From assembly GCF_024721315.2 (NCBI RefSeq), contig NZ_JANFAK020000018.1, forward strand, positions 16,681-80,680: DNA of 64,000 bases. The letters are read 5' to 3'. A program made the position numbers and the translations under genes. This stretch comes from Streptomyces sp. Isolate_45 (GTDB taxonomy: Bacteria > Actinomycetota > Actinomycetes > Streptomycetales > Streptomycetaceae). The first letter of the stretch is position 1, and every line of letters starts with the position of its first letter. The notes below the pieces were generated by a model that was not told where the DNA came from, did no database searches, and worked only from the letters and a program-made list of their open reading frames with translations. Below, piece after piece: positions 36,717 to 44,961 of the stretch.

Positions 36717-36745
36717 TTGGAAATGAAAACGATTTCGGATAACGT
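36717..36745 (+). promoter_or_regulatory. Promoter with embedded Zur/Fur-like operator
   Basis: TTGGAA (36717-36722), 17 bp, then TAACGT (36740-36745) form a good vegetative promoter 67 bp upstream of the ATP-grasp gene. The spacer holds TGAAAACGATTTCGG (36724-36738), which agrees with the Streptomyces Zur consensus TGAAAATGATTTTCA at 11 of 15 positions. The overlapping GAAAT-N7-ATTTC is an exact inverted repeat. Zur is favoured, but another Fur-family protein could bind. Confidence 0.55.
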
Positions 36746-36811
36746 CTGGTCGACCCGGCTCGGCGCACCGCCGTGCACCGGGATCCTCGGCGTGGTCTGA
36801 AAGGAAGTGGC

Positions 36812-38080
36812 GTGGGACATCTGCTGGTTGTCGAGAGCTGGGTGGGGTCGATGAGCGGACTCCTGCCCAGGGCGATCCGCGAGGGAGGGCACGAGTTCAC
36901 CTTCGTCACCCGCGACCTCCACCACTATCTGCGGGCCCCCGGCGACGGCGGACCGCACCCCCTGCTCGCCGCGCGCAACATCGTCACGGCGGACACGAAC
37001 GACGTCGACGCGTTGCTGACCGCCCTGGAAGCGCTGCACGCCGTGCTCGCCTTCGACGGGGTCGTCACCTCGTGCGACTACTACCTGCCCGCGGTGGCCC
37101 GCATCGCCCGGCGGCTCGGCCTGCCCGGCCCGGGTGCCACCGCCGTCGAAGCGGCCTGCCGCAAGGACCTGACCCGCCGGACGTTGGCGGAGGCGGGAGT
37201 TCCGGGCCCGCGCTTCGCGGTCTGCGACGACCCCGCGCGGACCCCGGACGCGGCCCGGGGGATCGGCTACCCGCTGGTCGTCAAACCCGTGGACCTGTGC
37301 GCCGGGATGTTCGTGCGGGAGGTGGGCGACGAGCGGGAACTCGAACGCGCCTGCCGGGACCTCGCCGCGTTCCCCGTCAACGCGCGCGGCCAGGACCGGA
37401 CGCCCGTCATCCTCCTGGAGGAACTCCTCACCGGCCCCGAGGTCAGCGTCGAGACCGTCTCCCGCGGCGGCGTCACGCACGTCGTCGGCGTCACCGACAA
37501 GAGCATCGGAGGATCCCCCGCCTTCGTCGAGACCGGGCACATGTTCCCGGCGGACCTCCCCGCCACCGAGGCGCGGGCCGCCGCCGACACCGCCCGGGCC
37601 GCGGTCGAGGCACTCGGGCTGGACGACGTCGTGTGCCACACCGAGATCAAGCTGACGCCGCTGGGACCCCGGGTCATCGAGGTCAACCCCCGCCCCGCCG
37701 GGAACCGGATCACCGAACTGGTCCGCCACGTCACGGGCATCGACCTCGCCGCGGCCTGCGTCGACGTCGCCCTCGGCTCGGCCCCCGACCTCACGCCCCG
37801 CGAGACCGGGGTGCGCAGCGCCGCCATCGCCTTCCTACTGCCCTCGACCACCGGCACCCTCGCCGCCATCGAGGGCGCCGAGGGGATCCGTGACCTGCCC
37901 GAAGTACTGGAAGTGGGCCTCGCCGGGCCAGGCCGCGCCGTACGGGCCGCGACCAGCAACAACGAGTACCTGGGCCACGTCATGACCGCCGACGCCGGCA
38001 GCGGCGCCCGCGCGTCCGCCGAGCGGCTGCTCGCGCGACTGAGCCCGCGCTGCGAGGAGTCCCCGGCGGTGCCCGCATGA
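36812..38080 (+). CDS. ATP-grasp ligase, probable amino acid/dipeptide ligase
   Basis: The 422-residue carboxylate-amine ligase has an N-terminal Rossmann-like domain (HLLVVESWVGSMSGLLPRA), central ATP-binding lysine (GYPLVVKPVDLCAGMFV), lid/hinge Glu in ILLEELLTGPEVSVETVS, and the metal-ligand segment VIEVNPRPAGNRITELV. This is the layout of L-amino acid ligases and related peptide-forming enzymes. The start is the GTG at 36812 with AAAGGAAG four bases upstream; the frame opens 13 codons earlier without a ribosome site. First gene of a nine-gene operon. Probably joins two amino-acid-like units; substrates are unknown. Confidence 0.85.
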   Translation: MGHLLVVESWVGSMSGLLPRAIREGGHEFTFVTRDLHHYLRAPGDGGPHPLLAARNIVTADTNDVDALLTALEALHAVLAFDGVVTSCDYYLPAVARIARRLGLPGPGATAVEAACRKDLTRRTLAEAGVPGPRFAVCDDPARTPDAARGIGYPLVVKPVDLCAGMFVREVGDERELERACRDLAAFPVNARGQDRTPVILLEELLTGPEVSVETVSRGGVTHVVGVTDKSIGGSPAFVETGHMFPADLPATEARAAADTARAAVEALGLDDVVCHTEIKLTPLGPRVIEVNPRPAGNRITELVRHVTGIDLAAACVDVALGSAPDLTPRETGVRSAAIAFLLPSTTGTLAAIEGAEGIRDLPEVLEVGLAGPGRAVRAATSNNEYLGHVMTADAGSGARASAERLLARLSPRCEESPAVPA

Positions 38081-38985
38081 CCACCCCGACCCACCCCGGC
38101 CACCCACCGCGGGACCCCTTCCCGCCCAGCCCCATACGCCCCGACCGGGCTCCGGGCGGCTCGGCGGCGGGGGAGCCGGCGGTCCGGAGCGTGGAGGAAC
38201 TCGTCGCGCGGGTGCGGGACGGCGCCTACGGGCCCGACCCGCGCGGGGAACGCGTCGCGCTCGCCTTCACCACGGCCCAGGCGGTACGCCACGAGGGCCG
38301 GGCGGGCGGGTACCGCAACGAGGTGCTCAGCCTGCGCCTCGCCGCGGCCGTCGGCTCCTGCGCCGTCGAGCCGGGCACGCTGCCCGCCGCCGCGCTCGAC
38401 GAGGTGGTCGGCGCGAGCGTGGCCGACCTCCTCGCCCACCCCCTGCGGCCGGTGCGGATCGCCGCGCTCGACGCCTACCTGGCCCACGTGCGCCCCCACA
38501 CCCCCGCCCACGGCGCCCGTCCGTACCCGCTGCCCGCCGGCGGCTCCTTGCACCGGTCCCGGGCCAGGGCCCGGGCGGTCGTCGACCTGCTGCCGCACCC
38601 CGGACCCCACCGGGTACTCGTCGTCGGCGTCGTCAACTCGCTCCTGGAGCAACTGCGCCGGCGCGGCACCGGCTACCTCCCCTGCGACCTCAAGGGCGGA
38701 ACCACCGAGTGGGGCGAGCCGATCCACACGGACGCCCTCGCCCGACTGGAGGACTGCGACGCCGTCCTCGCCTCCGGCATGACCCTCGGCAACGACACCT
38801 TCCAGCCGCTGCTCGACCACGCCGCCGCCACCGCGAAGCCCCTCGTCATGTTCGCCCAGACCGGCAGCGCCGTCCTGCCCCGGTTCCTCGGCGCCGGCGT
38901 CACCGCCGTCTCCGCCGAGCCGTACCCCTTCTTCTGGCTCGACGGCGGACCCGGAGTCATCCACCGCTACGGAGGCCCCCGATGA
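38077..38985 (+). CDS. DUF364 (putative heavy-metal chelation) protein
   Basis: The 302-residue protein has a DUF4213-like N-terminal part (VALAFTTAQAVRHEGRAGGYRNEVLSLRLAAAVG) and a C-terminal Rossmann-like DUF364 domain. The latter shows HRVLVVGVVNSLLEQLRRRG, DLKGGTTEWGEPIHTD, DAVLASGMTLGNDTFQPLLDHA and VMFAQTGSAVLP. The family is named for putative heavy-metal chelation and resembles parts of PLP-like folds; no reaction is established. The first 35 residues are Pro-rich and probably disordered. Its ATG overlaps the ligase stop by 4 bp, so stoichiometric co-translation is expected. Confidence 0.82.
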   Translation: MTTPTHPGHPPRDPFPPSPIRPDRAPGGSAAGEPAVRSVEELVARVRDGAYGPDPRGERVALAFTTAQAVRHEGRAGGYRNEVLSLRLAAAVGSCAVEPGTLPAAALDEVVGASVADLLAHPLRPVRIAALDAYLAHVRPHTPAHGARPYPLPAGGSLHRSRARARAVVDLLPHPGPHRVLVVGVVNSLLEQLRRRGTGYLPCDLKGGTTEWGEPIHTDALARLEDCDAVLASGMTLGNDTFQPLLDHAAATAKPLVMFAQTGSAVLPRFLGAGVTAVSAEPYPFFWLDGGPGVIHRYGGPR

Positions 38986-40094
38986 GCACGGCGTCCCTGC
39001 CCCGCCGGCTGCCCACCGGCCCCGCCAACCCCGACCTGCTGCCCCTCGCGGGCGACACCCCCCTCGCCCGCATCCGCACCGAACTGCCCTTCCCGCAGCC
39101 CGGGTTCTGGGCGAAGCTCGAATGCCTCGGCGCCGGGGGGATGAAGGCCCGGTCCGCCCTGTCCATGCTGCGCGGCGCGCGCCGGCGCGGCGAGCTGCGT
39201 CCCGGAGCGCCCGTGGTCGAATCCACCTCCGGCACCCTCGGAATCGGCCTCGCCTTCGCCGGGCAGGCCCTCGGGCACCCCGTCGTCCTCATCGGCGACG
39301 CGGAACTGGAACCCTCCATGCGCCAGTTGCTGCGCACCCACGGCGCCCGGCTGGAACTCGTCGACCGGCCCGCCCCCGAGGGCGGCTGGCAGGCGGCGCG
39401 GATCGCCCGGCTCCACGAGGTGCTGGCCCGCACGCCGGGCGCGTACTGGCCCGACCAGTACAACAACCCCGACAACGCGGCCGGCTACCTGCCCATGGCC
39501 GCCGAACTCGCCGCCCAACTGGACCACCTGGACGTCCTAGTCTGCAGCGTCGGCACCGGCGGGCACAGCGCCGGCCTGATCGGACCGCTGCGCCGCCGCT
39601 GGCCGCGCCTCAAGGTCATCGGCGTCGACTCCGTGGGCTCCGCCATCTTCGGCCAGCCCGCCCGACCCCGTCTGATGCGCGGCCTCGGCAGCAGCATCCA
39701 CCCCCGCAACGTCGCCCACCACGCCTTCGACGAGGTCCACTGGGTGGGGCCCGCCGAAGCGGTCGACGCCTGCCGCAGGCTCGCCCGTACCAGCTTCGTC
39801 AGCGGCGGCTGGAGCACCGGCGCCGTCGCACTGGTCTCCGCGTGGGCCGCCCGGGTCGAGGCCGGCGCGGTCGTCGCGACCGTGTTCCCCGACGGTCCGC
39901 ACCGCTACCTCGGCACCGTCTACGACGACGACTTCTGCCGCGCCCACGGCCTGGACGTGGCCGAACTCGCCGTCCGTCCACTGGAGATCGGCCACCCGCA
40001 GGCCGCCGAGGCAACCGGCTGGGCCCGCTGCCGCACCGTCATCGACCCGGCGGCCACCCTCCACCCCGCCCTGCTCGGCGGAGGCGCCGCGTGA
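38982..40094 (+). CDS. PLP-dependent cysteine-synthase-fold enzyme, divergent
   Basis: The 370-residue fold-type-II PLP enzyme has a Schiff-base lysine in GAGGMKARSALSML, a phosphate-binding loop CSVGTGGHSAGLIGPL and MRGLGSSIHPRN. The substrate-carboxylate loop, TSGNTG in cysteine synthases, reads TSGTLG here, and the protein is about 60 residues longer, so it is probably not a housekeeping cysteine synthase. In siderophore pathways such enzymes make 2,3-diaminopropionate-type or N-(aminocarboxyethyl) amino acids; a similar beta-replacement is inferred here. ATG overlapping the previous stop by 4 bp. Confidence 0.85.
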   Translation: MSTASLPRRLPTGPANPDLLPLAGDTPLARIRTELPFPQPGFWAKLECLGAGGMKARSALSMLRGARRRGELRPGAPVVESTSGTLGIGLAFAGQALGHPVVLIGDAELEPSMRQLLRTHGARLELVDRPAPEGGWQAARIARLHEVLARTPGAYWPDQYNNPDNAAGYLPMAAELAAQLDHLDVLVCSVGTGGHSAGLIGPLRRRWPRLKVIGVDSVGSAIFGQPARPRLMRGLGSSIHPRNVAHHAFDEVHWVGPAEAVDACRRLARTSFVSGGWSTGAVALVSAWAARVEAGAVVATVFPDGPHRYLGTVYDDDFCRAHGLDVAELAVRPLEIGHPQAAEATGWARCRTVIDPAATLHPALLGGGAA

Positions 40095-41140
40095 AGCTCA
40101 CCTGGCACACCACCTCACTCGAACTGGCCGAACCGCTGCGCATCTCCCGCTCCGTCATGGCCCGCCGCGACGCCGTCCGGGTCACGGTCGAGCACGAGGG
40201 CCTGCGCGGCCGCGGCGAGGCCGTCAGCAGCGACCACCTCGGCCTGCCCACACCCCGGATCCTGCGCCGGCTCGGCGCGCTACGGCCCGCCGTCGAACGG
40301 CTCCCGGACCCCGAGACCGCATGGGAGGACCCGGCCGCCGTGCCCTGGGAGGGACTGCCCGCCGGAGTGGCCGCCGCCCTCGAAGCGGCCCTCCTCGACC
40401 TGATCGGCATCCGCGCCGGCCGCCCCGTCCACGCGCTGCTCGGCACCCCCGAACCCCCGTCCGCCACCACCACGCGCACCATCGGCATCGTCGCGCCCGA
40501 ACGGGCCGCAGCCCAGGCCGGCCGGCTGGCCCGGAGCGGCTTCACCGCCCTCAAGGTCAAGGCCGGATCCCGCGACCCCGGCGAAGACCTCGCCCGGGTG
40601 GAGGCCGTACGCGACGCCGCCCCCGGCGCGAGCCTGCTGCTCGACCCCAACGGCGCCTGGAGCGCCCGCCGCAGCCTCGACCTGCTGCCCCGCTTCCACG
40701 CCCTCGGCGTCACCGCCGTGGAACAACCCATCGCCGCCGGAACCCCCGACCGGCTCGCCCACCTCGCCCGGGAATCCCCCGTACCCGTCATCGCCGACGA
40801 GGACGCCGTCTCCTACGAGGACGCCGCCGCCCTCGCCGGCCACGTCCACGGCATCAACGTCAAACTCGCCAAATGCGGCGGCGTACGCGCCGCCCTGCGC
40901 ATCCACGCGGCCCTGCGCGGCACCGGCACCGACCTCATGCTCGGCTGCCTCACCGCCAGCACCCTCGGCATCGCCCCCGCCGTGCACCTCGCCGACCGGG
41001 CCCGCTGGGTCGACCTCGACGGCCACCTGCTGCTCGCCGCCGACCCGTGGACCGGAATCGGCGGCGCCGACGGCACCGTACGCCCCTCCGGCCGCCCCGG
41101 CCTCGGCGTCCGCCCGAACCCCGGGGCGGCGCACCGGTGA
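40091..41140 (+). CDS. Enolase-superfamily enzyme, dipeptide epimerase type
   Basis: 349 residues with a capping domain and a (beta/alpha) barrel. Catalytic features: KxK in FTALKVKAG, metal ligands in LLDPNGAW, AVEQPI and VIADEDAVS, the second general base in NVKLAKCGGV, and the WVDLDGHLLL DxD motif, which in Ala-Glu epimerases grips the peptide amino group. It should therefore invert a stereocentre in a dipeptide-like substrate, consistent with the ligase two genes upstream. GTG start overlapping the previous stop (GTGA). Confidence 0.88.
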   Translation: MKLTWHTTSLELAEPLRISRSVMARRDAVRVTVEHEGLRGRGEAVSSDHLGLPTPRILRRLGALRPAVERLPDPETAWEDPAAVPWEGLPAGVAAALEAALLDLIGIRAGRPVHALLGTPEPPSATTTRTIGIVAPERAAAQAGRLARSGFTALKVKAGSRDPGEDLARVEAVRDAAPGASLLLDPNGAWSARRSLDLLPRFHALGVTAVEQPIAAGTPDRLAHLARESPVPVIADEDAVSYEDAAALAGHVHGINVKLAKCGGVRAALRIHAALRGTGTDLMLGCLTASTLGIAPAVHLADRARWVDLDGHLLLAADPWTGIGGADGTVRPSGRPGLGVRPNPGAAHR

Positions 41141-42396
41141 ACACCCTGGCCGCCGTACGCGGCTTCCCGCTCGCCGTCCGCCTCCTGCTCCTCAACCAAC
41201 TGGGCGTCACCACCGGGTTCTACCTGCTCATCCCCTACCTCGCCACGCACCTCTCCGACGACCTCGGACTCTCCGCGGCCGTCATCGGCATCGTCCTCGG
41301 CCTGCGCAACCTGAGCCAGCAGGGCCTCTTCCTCATCGGCGGCTCGGCCGCCGACCGGCTCGGCGCCCGCGGCGTGATCATCGCGGGCTGCGCCCTGCGC
41401 ACCGTGGGCTTCGCCCTGTTCGCCCTCGGCGACGCCCTCCCGCTGCTGATCACCGCGTCCATACTCAGCGGGCTCGCGGGGGCCCTCTTCAACCCCGCCG
41501 TCCGCACCTACGTCGCCCAGGAGGCGGACGGGCGCAAGGCCGAGGCCTTCGCCCTGTTCAACGTGTTCGCCACCACCGGGGCCCTGCTCGGTCCGCTGCT
41601 CGGCAGCCTGCTGCTGCTCGTCGACTTCCGGGCCGCAGCCCTCACCGCGGCGGGCGTCTTCGCCGTCCTCACCATCGCCCAGATCCTCGTCCTGCCCGCC
41701 CGCGCCGTCGCCGCCCCGGAGAACCCCGTCCTCGCCGACTGGCGAGAAGTGGCCGGAAATCGACGGTTCCTGGCCTTCTCCCTCTCCATGGTCGGCATGT
41801 ACGGCCTGGAGAACCAGCTCTACCTGCTCCTGCCCCACGCCGCGGCCCGCGCCTCCGGCTGGAACGGCTCGATCGGCCTGCTCTTCCTCACCGGGACGCT
41901 CGCCCACCTGCTCCTCCAACTGCGCATCACCCGCCGCCTGACGGCCCTCGGCGGCCGCGCCCGCTGGATCGCCACCGGACTCGCCCTCATGGCGGCCGGG
42001 TTCGTCCCGCCGATGCTCGTCGCCGACTCGACCGGACAGCCCCTCGCCCTGCTGCCCGTCCTGGCCGGCGTCCTACTGCTGCACCTCGGCCTGATGACCG
42101 CCCAGCCCTTCGTGATGGAGCTGATACCGGCCTTCGCCCGGCCCGGCCTCACCGGCACCGCGTACGGCCTCTTCTACGCGGTGTCCGGCCTCGCCGCCGC
42201 CCTCGGCAGCGCCGGCATCGGCTGGGCCATGGACGCCGGCGGGCACACCGGGGCGACCTGGCTGCCCTACGCCTGCTGCCTCGCCCTGGGCCTCGCCTCG
42301 GCCGTCGGCATGACCCGACTGCACCGCGCCGGAGTCCTCCCCGCCGAACCGGTTCCCCCACGGCGGACCGCCCGACCGGAGAACGAACCCCGCTGA
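41137..42396 (+). CDS. MFS transporter, probable exporter of the operon product
   Basis: 419 residues with 12 predicted helices. The inter-helix 2-3 motif GGSAADRLGARGVIIAG is the MFS motif A. FNPAVRTYVAQEADGRKAEAFALFNVFATTGALLGPLLGS is typical of drug/metabolite efflux members. GTG start overlapping the epimerase stop by 4 bp. The position between biosynthetic genes and an ABC importer suggests export of the finished compound. The C-terminal 30 residues are Pro/Arg-rich and cytoplasmic. Confidence 0.9.
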   Translation: MNTLAAVRGFPLAVRLLLLNQLGVTTGFYLLIPYLATHLSDDLGLSAAVIGIVLGLRNLSQQGLFLIGGSAADRLGARGVIIAGCALRTVGFALFALGDALPLLITASILSGLAGALFNPAVRTYVAQEADGRKAEAFALFNVFATTGALLGPLLGSLLLLVDFRAAALTAAGVFAVLTIAQILVLPARAVAAPENPVLADWREVAGNRRFLAFSLSMVGMYGLENQLYLLLPHAAARASGWNGSIGLLFLTGTLAHLLLQLRITRRLTALGGRARWIATGLALMAAGFVPPMLVADSTGQPLALLPVLAGVLLLHLGLMTAQPFVMELIPAFARPGLTGTAYGLFYAVSGLAAALGSAGIGWAMDAGGHTGATWLPYACCLALGLASAVGMTRLHRAGVLPAEPVPPRRTARPENEPR

Positions 42397-42457
42397 GCGG
42401 CGCCCACATCCCGAGCACCCGCCCCGCGCCCCACCACGACAACGGAGACACCACCCC

Positions 42458-44017
42458 ATGAACGACCAGCTCAACCGCCTCGCCCGGCGCGGGTTCCTGA
42501 TCGCGGGCGGCGCCGGCGCCCTGGCACTCGCCACCGGATGCGCCGGCGCCCCGGCCCCCGACACCCACGGCTCCGCCGGACCGCCCCGACGCGGCGGCCG
42601 GCTGCGCGCCGCCTTCGCCGGCGGCGGCGCGGCCGAGACCCTCGACCCGCACGCGGCGAACCTGTTCGTCGACGCGGCCCGCGCCAAGGCCCTGTTCGAC
42701 AAACTCGCCGACTTCGGGGCCGACCTCTCCGCCGTTCCCCGCCTCGCCGCGGGCTGGGAGCCCAACGAAGCCCTCGACACCTGGCGGATCACCCTGCGCC
42801 GGGCCACCTTCCACGACGGCAGGCCGGTGACCGCCGCGGACGTCCTCCACAGCTACCGCAGGATCGCCGACCCCCGGGGCACCTTCCGGGCCAAGGCCTC
42901 CCTGGAACCCATCGACCTCGCCGCCAGCCGCGCCGTCGACCCGACCACCGTCGAGTTCCGACTCAAGCGCCCCTACGCCGAATTCCCCAACGTGCTCGCC
43001 GCGTTCGGCGCGTACGTCGTCCCCGAGGGAGCCACCTCCTTCGACCGCCCCGTCGGATCCGGGCCCTTCGCCTTCGTCTCGTTCCGGCCCGGCAGCTCCC
43101 TCCTCGTCCGCCGCAACGACGCCTACTGGGACGGCGCCCCCCACCTGGACGAGCTGGAGTTCGTGGTGGCCGCGGAGGAATCGGCCCGGGTGAACGCGCT
43201 CCTCGGCGGACAGGTCGACTACGCCCACGAACTCGCCCCCGCCACCGCCCGCACCCACGAGGGCAAGGGCCGGATCGACGTCGTCCGGCTCCCCGGCAGC
43301 GCCATGCAGGGCTTCGTCATGAAGACCGACCGCCCGCCCTTCGACGACCGGCGGGTCCGGCAGGCCTTCTTCCTCATCGCCGACCGCCGCGAACTCGTCG
43401 ACGGGGCGCTCGGCGGCGCCGGCGACATCGGCAACGACCTCTTCGGGAAGGGCTGCCGCTACTACGCCTCCGCACTGCCCCAGCGCACCCAGGACCTCGA
43501 CCGGGCCCGCGCCCTCCTCAAGGAGGCCGGAGCGGACGGACTCCGCGTCACCCTCGACACCGCCCCGGCCGCCCCCGGCTTCGTCGAAGCCGCCGGGATC
43601 TTCAAGGACCAGGCCGCCCGGGCCGGCGTCACCGTCGAGATCAAGGTCGGCAACAAGGACACGTACTGGAAGGACATCCTGTCCACCGGAACCTTCGCCT
43701 CCTACCGGTCCGGCGCCATGCCCATCGAATCCCACCTCTCGCAACGGCTCCTGACCGGATCCACCACCAACGCCACCCAATGGCGGCACAAGGACTTCGA
43801 CGACCTCTACCAGCAGACCCAATCCACCCGCGACGAACAGCGGCGCACCGCCCTCCACGAGCGCATGCAGCGCCGCCTCCACGACGAGGGCGGCTTCCTG
43901 ATCTGGGGCTTCGCCGACTGGATCGTCGCCACCTCGCCCAAGGTCCGCGGCATCGCGAAGGACGCCCCCGCCAACACCCTCGACTGGGCCCGCTTCGACA
44001 GGACCTGGCTCGCGTGA
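42458..44017 (+). CDS. ABC importer solute-binding protein, Tat lipoprotein
   Basis: The 519-residue family-5 binding protein has a signal with a twin-arginine core (LARRGFLIAGG) and a lipobox LATGC, so it is probably exported folded by Tat and lipid-anchored. The mature part has ETLDPHAANLFVDAARAKALFDKL, LRRATFHDGRPVTAADVLHSYRR, NDAYWDGAPHLDELEF and FDDRRVRQAFFLIADRREL. Nickel, opine and peptide binding proteins all fall in this family. It starts 61 bp after the MFS gene, the only real gap in the operon, with ACGGAG before the ATG. Confidence 0.88.
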   Translation: MNDQLNRLARRGFLIAGGAGALALATGCAGAPAPDTHGSAGPPRRGGRLRAAFAGGGAAETLDPHAANLFVDAARAKALFDKLADFGADLSAVPRLAAGWEPNEALDTWRITLRRATFHDGRPVTAADVLHSYRRIADPRGTFRAKASLEPIDLAASRAVDPTTVEFRLKRPYAEFPNVLAAFGAYVVPEGATSFDRPVGSGPFAFVSFRPGSSLLVRRNDAYWDGAPHLDELEFVVAAEESARVNALLGGQVDYAHELAPATARTHEGKGRIDVVRLPGSAMQGFVMKTDRPPFDDRRVRQAFFLIADRRELVDGALGGAGDIGNDLFGKGCRYYASALPQRTQDLDRARALLKEAGADGLRVTLDTAPAAPGFVEAAGIFKDQAARAGVTVEIKVGNKDTYWKDILSTGTFASYRSGAMPIESHLSQRLLTGSTTNATQWRHKDFDDLYQQTQSTRDEQRRTALHERMQRRLHDEGGFLIWGFADWIVATSPKVRGIAKDAPANTLDWARFDRTWLA

Positions 44018-44961
44018 CCCTCCACCGGTCCTGGGCCGGCCGCCGCCTGCTCCTCGGCCTGGGGCAGACGGCGGCCGTCGTCCTGTTCGTCTTCGCCCTC
44101 ACCGAAGCCCTGCCCGGCGACGCGGCCGTGGTCCTGGCCGGTGACCAGCCCGACCCGCTGCGCATCGACCGGATCCGCACCGCCATGGGCCTGGACCGAC
44201 CCGCCCCCGAACGCCTCCTGGACTGGGTCACCGGCCTGCTCCACGGCGACCTCGGCGCCTCCCTGGTCACCGGCCGCCCCGTCACCGCCCACCTCGCCGA
44301 CGGGGTCGGCCCCACCCTGCTCCTCGCCGCCGTCACCCTCACCCTGCTCCTGCCGGCCGCCACCGGGCTGGGCGTGCTCTGCGCCCGCCGCGAGGGCGGC
44401 CCGCTGGACCGCGCCGTCAGCGCCACCACCCTCGCCGTCCACGCCGTCCCGGAATTCGCCCTCGGGGTGCTGCTGGCCGCCCTGTTGGGCATCGAGCTCG
44501 GCTGGCTGCCGCCCACCGCCCTCGGCACGGACCCGCGCACCGAACCCGCCGTCCTCGTCCTGCCCGTCCTCGTGCTGCTGTCCCGGCCGGTGTGTTCCAT
44601 CAGCCGGCTGGTCCGCGCGGGGATGATCGACGCGATGGGCTCCCCCTACGCCGCCCAGGCCAGGCGCCTCGGCGTCGGCGAGGCCCGCGTCCGCTGGACC
44701 CACGCCCTGCCCGGCGCCCTCGCCCCCGCCACCCAACAACTCGCCCGGACCTGCGACTGGCTGCTCGGCGGGGTCATCGTCGTGGAGGCCCTGTTCGTCG
44801 TGCCGGGCCTCGGCACCGTCCTCATCGAGGCCGTCGCCGCCCGCGACGTACCCGTCGTCCAGGGCCTGGCGGTGGTCTTCGGAGTCGTCACCGTCCTGGT
44901 CAACCTCGCGGCCGACCTCGTGGCCCGCCGCTTCTCCCCCCGGTCGGAGGCCGCCGCGTGA
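44014..44961 (+). CDS. ABC importer permease 1
   Basis: The 315-residue DppB-type permease has an N-terminal helix, a periplasmic loop with AMGLDRPAPERLLDWVTGLLHGDLGASLVTGRPV, and an EAA loop MGSPYAAQARRLGVGEARVRWTHALPGAL. GTG start overlapping the binding-protein stop by 4 bp. Confidence 0.9.
   Translation: MTLHRSWAGRRLLLGLGQTAAVVLFVFALTEALPGDAAVVLAGDQPDPLRIDRIRTAMGLDRPAPERLLDWVTGLLHGDLGASLVTGRPVTAHLADGVGPTLLLAAVTLTLLLPAATGLGVLCARREGGPLDRAVSATTLAVHAVPEFALGVLLAALLGIELGWLPPTALGTDPRTEPAVLVLPVLVLLSRPVCSISRLVRAGMIDAMGSPYAAQARRLGVGEARVRWTHALPGALAPATQQLARTCDWLLGGVIVVEALFVVPGLGTVLIEAVAARDVPVVQGLAVVFGVVTVLVNLAADLVARRFSPRSEAAA

Larger units (their letters stand above)
36469..36811. other. 343-bp divergent intergenic region with metal-regulator sites
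   Basis: Between the leftward doxX gene and the rightward nine-gene operon there is no coding frame with a ribosome site. It holds an iron box near the doxX side and a promoter with an embedded Zur/Fur-like element near the operon side, both listed separately. The middle (about 36560-36710) shows nothing else. Confidence 0.55.
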
